A DNA stretch of 64,000 nucleotides from Oxyruncus cristatus (taxonomy: Eukaryota; Chordata; Aves; Passeriformes; Cotingidae), in the NCBI GenBank assembly GCA_013399855.1, contig VXAY01004946.1, positions 167,606 through 231,605 of the forward strand. The letters are read 5' to 3'. Positions 38,058 to 51,399 of the stretch are shown piece by piece. The first letter of the stretch is position 1, and each line of letters begins with the position of its first letter. Position numbers and translations under genes: made by a program. The notes under the pieces are model-generated. The model saw nothing but the letters and a program-made list of their open reading frames with translations, made no database searches and was not told the origin of the DNA.

Positions 38058-40675
38058 TGTATGTTATCTTCTCGGTACAGTGGTTTTGATTAGTAAGGCT
38101 CAAGCTACAATTGCTAAAGGGCATTTCAATGTGAAAACCCTATTGAAATAAATACTCATGGACTGAAATCAGAATGCAGAAGGAGAAGAAACAAGAAAAT
38201 GGGGAAGAAGGCATATTAATCCATTTTAGGGTCTAGGTTTCAAATGAAGAAATGAAGTTCTGTGGTTTTAGTTTATTTCCATTTCCTTTGAAAGTTACTT
38301 AAAATTTCTTTTTCAGAACTTAATTAGTGAAACCAAAGTCTCACAGAAAGGCAGAATTTGTTGCAATTAAATAGATATAGTAGTAATATGCACAAGTAGG
38401 CAGTTTGTAGTCACTACTACATATGCATTGCTCTGGTTCACATACATATCAATACAAAATTGAATTTTAAAGTTCATGAAAATGCATTCCTATAAGAGGA
38501 TGGGTGCTGATCTTCCTATTTTGTATGCAAACACATAAATGAATGGCTTGTCACTGCCTAATGAATTTTCAGAATTTATATGATGTAACAAAATTTCTCT
38601 GCATGCAAACACAGTACAAACTGAAAGCTTGCAAAAGACCACAACTGATAAGTTATAAACAACAGAGTTAAGATATTAATTTAGATAAATGGAGCTTGTT
38701 GAGTTAAAAACATGTGACATGGTACCTTACCTAATTTGCTTAGTTTTTCAGATGTTGTTTATAGTCATTTCAGCAACTGTGACATATTACTTAAGTTGAA
38801 GAAAAAAAGTATCAGATGAAGCCATGATGCTCTCCTAAAAAGAACAGCATATTTCTAACACACTTATTAAGCTGAATTACTGGTAAGGTTCTTAGTTTTG
38901 GTTATAATGGTCTACAAGATTTACAACTGTTTGGATTACTATTATTTTTCAAGTGCATAGGAATTTAGAAACAAAATCATGAAAAGCTAATCTAAACAGG
39001 CATCTAAATGACTCTTTTGGGAAACTGTGTAGTGAACTTGCTGAATGAGAATGCAGACACCAGAGGTTTACTGGGCTGCAAATATCCTAAGAACTGAAAA
39101 ATGAAGGGACTGTTTTGATAACACAATGCTAATGCTTTTCTTCATACAGATTTTTTGGTAAAGAGTGAGAAAAATCCTTGGCAAAAAGCATTATGTCTGA
39201 CATATCCTTTGGTATGCTGAGTGGCATTTTGATGAGAGTAATTATAAAGAAAATATCTGCTGTAAAATTATATACATTGTAGGTAGCAGCTCACAGGATA
39301 ATAATTTTTAATTGGACATAGGCACTTTCACCCACCCAGCCTAAGTAAATTTTACCACCTCAAAAAAATCTTGTGTTCGATAGTCACTTTGATTTAGAAT
39401 AGATCTGGTAAGGAGGAAGCTCAGCTATAGAAGTAAGCACTTATAGTCCTGGAGAAACTTGTATCTTCAAGAGGAGTGGTTTTTTACAGCTAAAAAAAGG
39501 ACTCCAGCTACAAAAGAACACCTGACATTGTAGAAAGTAAACATAAAAATTCTCCTCGCCCAAGTCCAATGTGCAAAGGATATGACATGTAAAACAAATA
39601 ACTGGAGTGAGTTTAAACACAGCATCAACTTGAAATGCATTGTTTGGTTGGTGTTGAAGTGGGTAAGTAAGTTTTAGACAATTTCAAAATCATCATATGC
39701 ACATCCATAATGATCCATACAGCTTGGACCAATACTGAATGTGTTTCAGGTAACTAGGTCAAATGTAATTTTTAAAATATTCTTTTAATAAAGCAATTAT
39801 GGAAGGCTTACCTGCTGAGAAGTCCCAGAAAAGGGCAGGTACTTTTATTTATATGCAGCAGGTGTACTTTGTACACTCACTCACCAATCTGAACACTCAA
39901 AGAGCTCCACTGTCCTTCAGGCATCACAAAGGGCAGTTAGTAATTTATCTCCAAGTCTGCTTATGATTGTGATTTCCTGGCTAGTGCTTGTTAAGGCTTG
40001 CCTTGCCAGAGGACTTGATCATACTGAGGTTCTTAACTAGAGCGTACCAGAGGTAGCAAGCATAACACTGGTATTGGTTATCAAAGAGTAAAAAAAGGTG
40101 TCTGACTCATGCAATGACTGGAACAAAAAGATTAAAACATCCTGTTTCCCCAGGCAAGTACTTTGTTATTCCCATTACACAGTCTTCCAATGGTTACTGC
40201 CTTCTTTCGTATTTTTAGCATGCCCTTCTTAACTGGCTATTATCCACACATTAAGCATGCAGTAAAATGCAAGCAATTCTTATCATACATTCAGTTCATG
40301 TGCTAGCCACAAAGCAGCAAATAACAAATCATTAAGTTTCTTTGTATACATAAATCCATTGTGCAACATCCTTTTGAAGGGTCATGTATCAGGTCACAAA
40401 TATTAGTTGTTACTCTCTGAATTACCTGGACATTCACCTGGGAGCACTTAATCACATATACAAATCAAATAATTTTCAAGATGGCACATATTTCACTAAC
40501 CTTGCTTTCATTTAGTGATATTATTCCTGTAGTACAAATCCTTATGCTCTACAATGCTTTTTGCTTTTAACATATCAGTTCTCTTGATGCCCTCTATTTT
40601 ATTTCAGTTTTCCATAATCAAATTCTGTCATTCTTCAGCTCCTTTGCAATAGTACAAAATCATATATGATTCCTT
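38058..40675. other. AT-rich unique DNA between two LTRs, no gene seen
   Basis: The LTRs on either side are in opposite orientation, and this interval contains no gag, pol or env resemblance. They are therefore not the two ends of one provirus. Nothing else is recognised. Confidence 0.6.
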
Positions 40676-40866
40676 AGCAGACTATCTTGGTTTGAACCCA
40701 CTTGGACAACAGATGCCCACCAAAGCCTCTCTTTCCATCCCTTCCTCAGCTGGGTAGGAAGAAAAAACACAACCAAAGGCTCCTGGGTCAAGATAAGTAC
40801 ATGGTGAGATCACTCATCCGTGCCTGTCAAGGGCAAAACAGAATCAAATGGGGGAAATCACAATAA

Positions 40867-40872
40867 TTTATT
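40867..40872 (-). terminator. Polyadenylation signal of the LTR
   Basis: AATAAA lies on the minus strand about 245 bp after the TATA-like box of the same LTR, where R would end. It is intact by sequence; present activity is unknown. Confidence 0.6.
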
Positions 40873-41113
40873 ACCAAGTAAATCAGATTGGGGTAATCAA
40901 GATAAACACAAATCTTAAAACACTATTTCCTCACTCCTCCCTTCTTCCCTGGTTTACCCTTACTCCCAGTTCTCAATATCTCCTCCCCTGAGCTGTGCAG
41001 GGTGACCTACCCCTCCTTCTTCCCTGACCTTGGTGTCTGCAGACCTTAGTGCTGTCTTTCTCTCACATATTCTCACTCCTCTCTCCAGATGCTGTTGCCC
41101 AGAAGTTTCACCC

Positions 41114-41122
41114 CTTTTTAAA
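41114..41122 (-). promoter_or_regulatory. TATA-like box of the LTR
   Basis: ATTTAAAAA on the minus strand, followed by GGGGTG, sits about 175 bp into the LTR, the usual U3-R border position in this family. Whether it still initiates transcription cannot be judged. Confidence 0.5.
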
Positions 41123-41302
41123 TCCGTTATCCCAGAGGTGCCACCACTGTTGCTAATGGGCTCAGCCTTGGCCAGCAGCAGGTCCATCTTGGAGCCAGCT
41201 GGCATTGGCTCTGTCGAACATGGGAGAAGCTTCTACCAGATTCTCACAGAAGCCACTCCTCCCACTACCAAACCCTTGCCATGCAAACCCAATACAGAGC
41301 AG

Positions 41303-44124
41303 CTTAATTTTTATATAGTAGGGTAATACAGACACAGAGAAACTAAGAAAAAGCAAAATGGTTTGGGGTTATGAAAAATATTTGTTATCTCTTGTCCAAT
41401 AGAGTTGTTACAACATATATAATGAAATATCAGTCTGTCATAGAAAAAATAAGCCCAACTCTGACCTGATTCAATAAGAAGCAAAAATGTTTGTAGCACA
41501 GCGTGGTGTTATTTAATTATAATCAAAGATAAGTACTTCAGACTTCTTAAACAAATTTATATTGAACAATCCTAGTCCTTACAAAAAATAATTTAGTTTA
41601 TTTTAAAGAGTCCACATTGTAACAGGCATGTTAATCTATGGAGTGTACTTGTTACTGAAACTGGTCTTAAGCAGTGTTCTCTCTTACCTTTTTAACTTAT
41701 TTAAATTTCTCAGGAAAAAGTAAATATTAAAATTCCACATTACCACTGTGGATTGTGTTTTCTGCACTCTCACCCTCATCGTCTCTTACTCTCTTTTATA
41801 TGCTAGTTTACATCTTCATTCACACATGTTTTTACATCCACTTAAACTAAATACACAAAGTACTGCTTTTATGTTTTTAGACTCACTGTCTTACTTGAAG
41901 ACAAGCTTAATCTCATTACAAAACCATGGGAGACAACAGACCCCTCAAAAAAAATACTTTAAGGAACTCACTTTAAAAAACCCAGTTAACTATTCATACG
42001 TCATCCTACTTGATACAGCAAGTAGTATCAATAACAGAGAAGGCACACCCTGAATTTAGTGATAGGCAACAGGCTATTCACAGTTTTGCTATTTGATAAG
42101 CTTATTCTAGCATTTAGCAACTGGTATCAAAACTTATGCTAGAGAGCTACTTTAATTGGCAATGGAATAGTAAAGAGCAGTCTTTCCACAAACAGCACTG
42201 ATCAACATCTTCATCTTAATGAATTGACCATATGGAACTGTCACCTTGAATCACCATACTTAATTGGTCTTAAGACTATGGAAGACTCTTTTGCTCATCT
42301 TTAACCTGTCCCAAGAGACAAATTGTGAGGATTACCTTAGTCAGTTACTGCATCCAGTCCAAAAGCTAAGGATGAGCTACAGCATCCCTCTTTCAATCAC
42401 ATGCAACCTCAATATAAAAGGTTTAAGCGAAGAAAAATCCACAAAATATCTATATAATTTTTTTCCATTGACAAATTACTTTCACTACTAACATTTGTTT
42501 ATTATTTTTTTATTCCATCTTGCTTTTAGATTTGCTTTGGCTGTTGGAGTGAAGAACAAGAACAGATTTATTATTTATTTTTATGTAATTATCTTCAAGA
42601 AAGACTATATTGTCACATCATAATTCTGTCTTCTCTAATAGAGATAAAACTTGCATTAGTTTACACTTGTCATGTGTTTTTCTTAATGACTGAGTTTTCA
42701 ACTTCCTCTTCAAATTATTAATTCCCTAATCTGCTGCAATATTTCAGTAAAATAATGCCAAAGGAAGTGATATAAAATCATCTTACTTCTCTTTACAACT
42801 TATTCCTCTATTTTCAAATCATCAGCCACCTGAGCTATTCTCAGTACTCCGAGCATGTGAGCATGTGCTTTCACTGTGACACTGAATCAGTTTAAGCCTC
42901 TGTATTGGGTAAATATACTCTCACCTTATACCTCTAGCACATGGTCTTTTTCATCTAGAAGTGCAACCTTACACTTGGACGTATTTCACACATATGTTTT
43001 GATATTATCCAGCTTGTTAAGTGATTTGAATTCTTATATAGGATTGATTTATTTTTCCTACTGTTTACTACAGTCACAGTTGCAACTTTGTCAATGGTAA
43101 TGTCACACCATGTAATTGATAAAATATGTTGAAAGTGCTGAAGTAAGAATAAGTTCGCGTAAGACCTCACTAGAAGTGCCTGCAGTTACAGGTCTGCAAT
43201 TTGTAAGCCAATGAACTCTTGGTATTGCTCTAACATTAATCCACCTAATGAAAATATAGTACCACAGCTAGTCTCTACAAAGAAAGCATCAACACTTATA
43301 CGAACCATCAAGAAAAGTATCAGTATATATATCTGTATACATGACTGTCATTATTTATAAATCTGTCATTATTCATAAATAAATTTATTAGGTTACCCCC
43401 TAAAAGTGTTTTATTAATAATGTCTAATATTGAGTACTTTTTATTTTGCCTATAATCAAAGTTGGGTGGGCAGGCCAGTAAATACCCAGATCATTTCGTT
43501 TAGCTATTCAACAAGTATTGAACAGACAGATCTCCGGAAAGATTTATCAACAATTTTTTGCCAGTGTCTACTTAATAAGAAAAAAAATCAGAACTTATCA
43601 TGACTTCTTTATTTCTTTTTATACATTAGATAATTATTTATCTTTATACTTTGTACCAAAACTTTCTCTTTGTACCCTTTACCTTTGTCAATAGGTTCCC
43701 ATACTTCTTAGTTTCTGTTTGATGTTCAGTAGCATTAGCTTCTCCCATCTTTCACCTCTTATAAGTATTTTTATTAATTTTGTTATTTCCTTTCTAAATA
43801 CTCTGGGCTTTTTTTTAATTTAATTTCTTTGTTTTTGATAAGAATAATCTCCCTAATGGTTTGATAGTAAGCTTGACAGCACTTAGTAAAATGCTTTTAA
43901 GTAGTATCCAAATGTCATTCGTATCTTACTAAATTCTTACTACTATCTGATTTAGCTATAAGTGATTTTTTTTTGCTTTAGGATAGGATCTCTTTAAATC
44001 ATTACATGTATATGTGACTTTTATGTCTTCTATTCTATATGCACATTGTAAGTGTGATTCACTGGAGCATAATGATAGATGAGGGAAGAGGCTGAGGGAA
44101 GGGTTTGCCTGACATGAGGATAAG
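41303..44124. other. AT-rich unique DNA, no gene seen
   Basis: The longest open frame is 101 codons (41748-42053) and is not recognised. A small tandem repeat lies at 43345-43380. Confidence 0.55.
43345..43380. repeat. Two-copy 18-bp tandem repeat
   Basis: CTGTCATTATTTATAAAT is followed directly by CTGTCATTATTCATAAAT, one base different. This is a minor replication-slippage type repeat. Confidence 0.8.
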
Positions 44125-44245
44125 AAGTCTTTGAAGGGACTTAATAGCAGCTTTCCAGTAAGGAAAGCTAACCACGTAAGGGGTGGTTATCAGTAAGACG
44201 AAGCCAGACTCTCTACTGCCGTGTGGTCAGGTTCCAGCCTGCCCC
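44125..44245 (+). mobile_element. Small CR1 fragment
   Basis: The text GGGACTTAATAGCAGCTTTC, then GGTGGTTATCAGTAAGACG, then AAGCCAGACTCTCTACTG follows the order of a CR1 C-terminal segment (GACCTAATAGCAGCC..TTCCAGTACCT..GG..TTATC..GAAGA..GAGCCAGGCTCTTTAC). About 17 extra bases interrupt it near 44160. The fragment is short, diverged and without a 3' terminus, so this is an old relic. Identification rests on word order, not on long identity. Confidence 0.5.
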
Positions 44246-47200
44246 TTGTTTGTGTTGTATACTAGGTGGGCTATTCTCTATAATACAAAATCACCACTGC
44301 ATGTGCAAGAGTCACAAATTAGCATTCAACAGTTGTAGTAATACCTTGTCAGAGGAGTGCAGGTAATATTGGTTGAGCAATATTGTGGTGACACAAACTA
44401 CTTGGTTTCCAAGTCCTAGGACCGTTCTTTAACCTTTTTGTAACTTGGCTTAAGCCTATTTGCTGTGTCCTGTAAGCCGGGTTGATATTGAACATACAAT
44501 ATCCTCTTCTGCTGAATGTTACATACACAAAGCTTTTCTGCTGACATGATGAGGGTCCATATGGTGCAGATTCAGTTCTCTGAGCTATTAAAGAATTTTG
44601 TTTTCAGGATGTAATGATTTAAAAGGAAAAAAAAAAACCAAAAAACAACTCCTTTTCTCCAAACAGTCACTTTTTCTTGGCTTTCTTTTTTTCATTGATC
44701 AGAAAAACGTCTGGGCATGCACAGCTTTTGATAACATTGAAAGCTAACACCTTAAAGAGAATTACTCCCATAATACTGACCTTTTCAATGTGGTGCTAAT
44801 CTTGATGTCTTAAAGTGACTTTAAATATTCATACCAATGAGTTTTCTTTGCTTTCATGTCTGCATTCATGACTCCTTGCCATAAACAACCTCTGTAATAT
44901 GCCTGTAGGCTTCTGACTCTTCCCATAAAACCAATCACTCCAGCAATCTCATTTTGAAGTTGGTATTAAAAGTGGGATAGGCAAGTGTTCTTGTATTACC
45001 ATAATCCAGACAGAACTTGCTGCATATGACTGAAGTGTAAAACTTTTTCTGTTACATGGTCTGACAGCTGAGATGGAGACATTTGGCAGGACTTGGCCTG
45101 CAATTTTGTCTGTAATACATTACTGTAGTGGTCATTAACTCACCAGGCTTTGGCTTTACTGTTCAAAGTCTACACTCAGTATATATTGTCTTTATGTACT
45201 CTGGGAGTAAACTGAAGGGGATGTTGGTATAATTTATAGCTGAAATTTTACACTGTAACACAAGAACAATGCAAAAAATATGTCGTTGTCACAAAAGCAC
45301 ATCCTCCTATTTCTAAGGAGGCATGAGTAGCTTGGTTAATGTTATCTCCCTTTGTTTCACGACATGGATCTTCTTTTTAGCCTACCTTTCATATCTTCAC
45401 CTCTACTTCATGAAAAATCATATAAATCACTACTCTCACGTGTGGGAAATAAGGAGTGTATTGTCTTTAAAATAGAGTAGATACAGATCTACATCTCTGC
45501 GCTGTTCTCAAAACATTCAAACCCAAGGAACTGGTTTCATTCTGAATCTCTTCAAACAGTACTAGGTGAAATGATTTGTAATGCAAGACAAAATAATTTT
45601 TACATAATCAGAACCCTCTGATTCAGCCCAATGGAAATCCCAAACCTACTTATTAGTAGATATCTTGGGAGGCGAGGAGAGGAAGACAGGGAGAAAGAAT
45701 TTGCATCCAACTACTCCATATGTAGTTTTTCTCTGAATATCTTCTGGCCATTGTCAGAGGCAGAAAACTGTGAAGTTTTACTTTCTCATGGTGTCTTGGG
45801 GACTTATTAAGGGAATAGTATTCGAAGTTTAAAGACTGGAAAAACAACAAAAAAAATCATTCGGGAAAATGACCACGTATCAGAAGAAATTTTATTACCT
45901 CCAATGAAGATTTCATGCTTATATAGGAAAAGAGGCACTTCTGTTATCCCATGGTGGTTGCTAGCTGATCAAGTAATTGTTGTAGGCAAGATGTAGGTTT
46001 TCAAATCATATTAAAGCAATACTGGTCTTAAGTGATTTCAGCCATATAAAAGCTAGGCATCTAAACAATTCAGTCCTCGTCTTTAAATATTTGGGAGTAG
46101 TAAGGAGCAACTGATGCATCTCACATGCCATGTTAGGTACCCACAGAGTGGATCTCTGCATGGGGTTACATTTAGAGACAAATTAGAAATTAAAAGACAT
46201 TGGAAGACTGTTATGAGAGGATCAAATAAATTAAAGATGGAAAATATATCTCTTATTAATTCAGGAATCAGAATTTTCAGGTCTTAAAATTTTAGGTAAA
46301 CAAATTTTGGCTCCTAAAGTTCTTCTCTACTCAAATTCTATACTGAGGATTTTTGTCTAGCAGGCTTTTGCAGTGGTTGGCCACATGACGTTCTCTTCTG
46401 TGTTTTTATTTGTTCTTTCAATTACAGTATACTTCTTAGTAGACAGGTAACACCTTTTATACTAGAAAGCTGCTCAAAGCAGCAAGCCCACACTTAGAGA
46501 TCAATTGTTAATTATTTTAATTTTTCTGATGTGGAATAAATGTACATGCTATTTTCACCACAAATTTTAATTAATCCAAATCAAATTTCACATGTAAGCT
46601 GTCAGAGGAAATGCCCAACCCACTTGTGAGAGTATAGTTACCTAACGTAATGTGAAGAAGCCTCTGCTTGCTATTATTTTGTTTAGCCATCATAGTTGTT
46701 TAATTACATTCTTTTGATGTCAGTAAAATAATTTAACTTCCCCTGAAGACATTGAAGGGCATCTGTTATATTGAAAAAAGTATTTTCCCATGCCATAATT
46801 TGAGTTTTAAGCATAACTACTCACACAACACATATCTGTATCTTTTCTCTGTTCAAAGTAAGTTTTATGCTCAAATAAGAACTCAGCCATTACATTTTGC
46901 TTTCAAAAGATAGTCATCAATATATACAACAAAATGTATATTTTCATAATAAAGAACCCAATAGCTGGAGATATATAATCTCCATAAGAATTTTGCTATA
47001 TATCTAAACAGTGGAAGCCAGATCATAGCTCATAATTTATATTTCAATATTTCAATATATTTTAATGTTTCAATATTTGAAATTTAGCAGCTGGGTCAGC
47101 ATATTTGATGGTGTATAAAACTAAGAATTTAGTCTGAGTCTGTGATTTTCTAATGCCCATTTTGGAATTAAATTTTTTCTGTGCCACAATTTTTTAAACA

Positions 47201-50200
47201 CAGTCTGCAAAAGAAAATGTTAAGTGGTAGATTCAGAAGCTAAAGCCACTCTCCTGTAGTTAATTCCCATTAACCATTGTTTGGACATTTCCTGTGCTCT
47301 GTCCACTATAGCATTTCATACTTAAATCTTTTGTATGCAAGGAAATGATGTTATAGAAAGGTACATTACTAACTGAAGGTGAGTATTCAATTTTTTAATG
47401 GTTTTTTTTTTTTTTTCAGAGTTCTAATGTCATTAAAATCTTTTTAGATCATTATATCATGTTTCTATCACTGCTACAACAGAATGTACACACACCATTC
47501 TTTGGAGAGCAGTTGTCAGCTGCAAAAAATCAGCACAATACCTCCAATATTCTGTTACCTTTTTATCTCAAACTACATGAGACAAAGAAAATGATACATG
47601 TTCATTGCTTACTATCATAACTTCATTCTTCTATTTCTAAAATAGAAAGTTAAATAACTCCAATGTAATTGCAACATTTTCTTATGATCACCCATCTGTA
47701 GCTCATAGAAAAACATTAGTGCCTTACCATTACTATTAATTTTTGGTTACACATTAGCTACAGCACTGAGATTAGTAGTATTAAAGCATATCTAAATAAG
47801 AAATGGAAGCAATTAATTTCAAAACACTAAAGACAAACCACCATACCAAATGTTTCTCTCTATATATTTCTCCCGTGCTGCATCTAATTGCAGTTGAAAC
47901 CACTATACTTTTTTTTTAAAAAGTAGAAAATTATAGAATTGAGTTTTGCCATCTTTCCTGTAAAATATGTAAACAAAAATAGTACTTTTCACTGGTCATT
48001 GTTTGCTAAAAATTATAAAAAGCGAATAACAAATACAGGCTTTCAATCTGTTTTTTAATACCCTTCAAATTGCATTAAGCACACAAATGGAAATCTCATA
48101 AAGACATTGAAACAAACAAATTACAAACCCAAGGCCTCACTAAAGGTATCCATAATTTTTTAACAGATTTGAACTCCACCTAAATGTAACTTAATACAAA
48201 TCTTTCATCAGTTAAGTAGCTGTATAGTTATGAAACTGCTGTTGTGCTGCAACAACAACACATAGTAACACATGTAAAGTTTTATAGCCATAAATATAAA
48301 TACAGAAATACAAATTGATCCTACTTAATTTCAGGTGTTAAAATATGTCTCAGGTGAGTGTGCTTATCTCTTTCCACTAACTGTTGGGAATTTCTAGGAA
48401 GCCTAGAAATTTTACTTAGAGTAGGTTTAAGCATTAATATTAGGTGAGATGTATTCCACCATAAAAATTTCCATCTTTATTCTACAAAAATATTGGTATA
48501 GGAAGTAATTTAAGGTGCAAGAACCAAGATTAATTTTTTTATTCATAATTTTTTTTGCTAATTTATTGTAATATTGTTATAAAATATAAAATGACAATAT
48601 GTGCTACAAAATAACAGTCAAGGGATGTTAATGTGTAGAAGAAATGAGAAAGAGAATCCTGACTACCACCATCATCCTCCTTTTGTGTCTATGTCTTACA
48701 TTTTTATTATCATAATAGATCTCCGGTTTTTGAACCTAACATATTCTACTATTAAATATTTTCATGGTCTGTAAAAATACATTTTATAAAGTAAACCAGC
48801 GAATTACTCTCATTGCATATACAATTTTTTCGTATGCAATGAAATACACCTATTTCTTGTGCCTAATAACTTCAACTAGGGAAATGTAAATACAAAATAC
48901 TCCTTTTTTTTCCAGAAGTGGTACATGACTGACAACTATAATTTAGTACAAGCCATGAGATGTACATTTCGCATTATCTATTCTTCAACTATTAATACTT
49001 TAGAATGAATAGCATTATAAGATGCTATTTTAACTAGAATTTAATATATGTTTACTTAAAATAAATAACACTTATACAAAGCTCCAAGTAGACTAGCTTA
49101 GTAATAACACAGTACAGAAAATAACATCCACATCAATTTAATTGGAAACTCAGCAAACAGGAAACATACAGACACTCCTTTCCAACCTCTCATCTTTGTG
49201 AGATGTACAGTTTCCAACACCTTTATTTGTGCCATCTCAAAATTATGTCCTTTATGACCCAAAAAAGAAGATGATTGTCATCAAGAAGTTACAGACTCAG
49301 GTGGTGCTGGAGGCAACGTTTACAGTCCTAGAGAAGTTACAGAGAACACATCTGATTGCATGTATGTGTACAGGGAGAAGGGAAAAGAAAAGGAGAAAGG
49401 GAGGGGAGAATGCGAAGAAATCAGCACTGAGGTCTCTCCTAGCAGCAGATGTGGTAATATGAAACTGGATAATACAATATTTTGTAGGTTTACATGATTT
49501 ACAACATCCTAAACAGCTTCTGGAAACAATTAAGCAACCAGTGCAGACCTTAGAAGATGTGATGCTGCCTGCCTCACACAAATTGATAGTTCACTAATTT
49601 AAGTGCTTTTCCTTATCAGTTCAGTCCTTGACTGCTTATATCAGTCTGATGCAATAGTGTAATTTCAAAGCAGCAACAGAATAAAACACAGTACCAAAAA
49701 GCTGCTTTCAAAATATGACCAATTACAAAGCAAACACAGATCATAATTTTCTGGGTAAGTATCACCAAACAGTAGTTAGGAAGCCTCAAATTGTCCTAAA
49801 TTCCCATTTTCATTAATTTTAGCAAGCAATGGCAGACTAATTCTGTCATCTTCTGTTTTCTTTTTCTATATCTGTTTCCTTAACTCATTATTTGACATCT
49901 GCATTCTGACAATCTCAGTCATGGTCTCGGTTTCAGACAAGTCACTCCCTTTCATGCCTCTAGTTCAGGTAGATAATATCTACACACTAAAGACAAAAAG
50001 TGGAATCTATACTTGAGACCTCTCTTTGGATAGACTATTAGCTGAGATTTCATTAAAGGACAGGAATGAAGAATTATTGTTTGCTTTTGTCAAGGTCTTC
50101 ATGTGCATTTTAAAGTTAATCAGCAGAACAGATCAGCAGACTTCATGAAACATCAGTTGTGGATATCTGATCATTATCTGTTTCCAGAGGAAAACTCAAT

Positions 50201-51179
50201 TGTTCTTATATATCTATTTGACACATGTTTTACATGGAAACCAATTTTATAATTTCTGAGCAAGTAAATTACTCTTCTAAATAACAACCAAACCTTTGGT
50301 ATGTTTGGTTGATGTTGAGTCAATGTGAGATTGAGAGCTATGAGTATACACTGAGAGCCACAATTTATAGTTGACAAGCTAATAATGGGGGCTAAGACAG
50401 TTTTAACAAAGATCAAGGCTCCTTTAAAAATAATTTATTGTTTTACAATACTTCCACAGGTAAAATAATAAATTGTTCATGAGTGAAGCTGAGTGATTTT
50501 TTGTCAGTCTGGCTGGATATCAAAATGGTTTTTTTACAGAGTATGATTAGCTGAATAAACGATGAAGTGTCAACACATTTAATTTCTAAAATATCATAAA
50601 AAAGTAAGACCATTAATATAACACAGCATCAGTGGACCCATAACTATTCTTGCTATACTCCTTGAGGACATGTAATAATTGCCTTTTGCTCATTTGCTCA
50701 TTCATTTTCACAATGTATAACTATGCTTTTCTTGCTAGGTTTAAATATCTAGGGTTGAACTAAATTTAGCTGAATCAGTGGCTAAAGCCTTACCCAGAAA
50801 TCTAGGAAAACACATACCTCTTTTTGGAATCACTAAGAAAGCCATAAATCCTCTCTTAAAAACATTGCATCTGTAGATAACTAAAAACAACTGGAGAATA
50901 CAAGACCATTAATGCTGGAAGATGCAAGAACAGATCTACCACTTGTCTGTCTTACTAACAAAATAACTTCTTTGGTGATGTCATGATCCACTGCATCTAG
51001 TACCCAGCCTTCCAGATCCCATGTCCAGTAGAGCATTGTTTCTTTGAACATTCCTCACTCCTCTAACATATCACTTTCAGAGTATACCACTAATACTAAA
51101 TATCTCAGAGATGCAGTGTGTGACTGGCTATGTCATCATGCTGCATATGTTGGTGTAGAAACATTTCAGGTCAGGCACA
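44246..51179. other. Very AT-rich DNA, no gene seen
   Basis: A T15 lies at 47402-47416, TTTCAATAT-type iterations at about 47041-47085 and a 39-bp pure purine tract at 49372-49410. Open frames stay below 95 codons. The low-GC text of 46500-49250, with many ATTTA and TAAT words, resembles a long 3' UTR or conserved non-coding DNA in style. I cannot assign it to a gene. Confidence 0.45.
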
Positions 51180-51399
51180 CTGTAGCCAATACCTCCTGAA
51201 GCAGAATGAGGGATCCTAGGAGTGCTGCTTTTCTTAAGTTTTGGCACATCATCCCATCACTCAACACTGGCAAGCCTGGTTTTGTTCCTTTCCCCCTTTC
51301 AAGCTAATTTAACACTCTATCAACAAGTCTCACTAGCTTCTGCACTAGAACTCCTTTTTCCCCTCTGAGATAGGAGCCCATCACGTGTCAGTAGACCAA

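Larger units (their letters stand above)
40681..41297 (-). mobile_element. ERVL-type solo LTR with perfect target duplication
   Basis: On the minus strand it begins CTGTATTGGGTTTGCATGG and ends CAAACC-like AACCAAGATAGT. AGCAG flanks both sides (40676-40680 and 41298-41302), a perfect 5-bp target duplication. Minus-strand order is a U3 with GAGCCAATGCCAGCTGGCTC, a TATA-like ATTTAAAAAGG, then AATAAATTATTGTG (polyadenylation signal), then a U5-like end. This matches avian ERVL LTRs. Length is about 617 bp, shorter than its neighbour at 37173 because the GCAGCC..GGAGGACC repeat region is absent. Open frames of 60-98 codons inside are incidental. Retroviral genes are absent. Confidence 0.87.

Noticed and set aside
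37173..41297. A provirus bounded by two LTRs
   Set aside because: The LTRs are in opposite orientation, differ in length and enclose no retroviral coding resemblance.
49229..49462. 77-codon basic open frame
   Set aside because: The lysine/arginine-rich end comes from a pure purine tract. No family resemblance.
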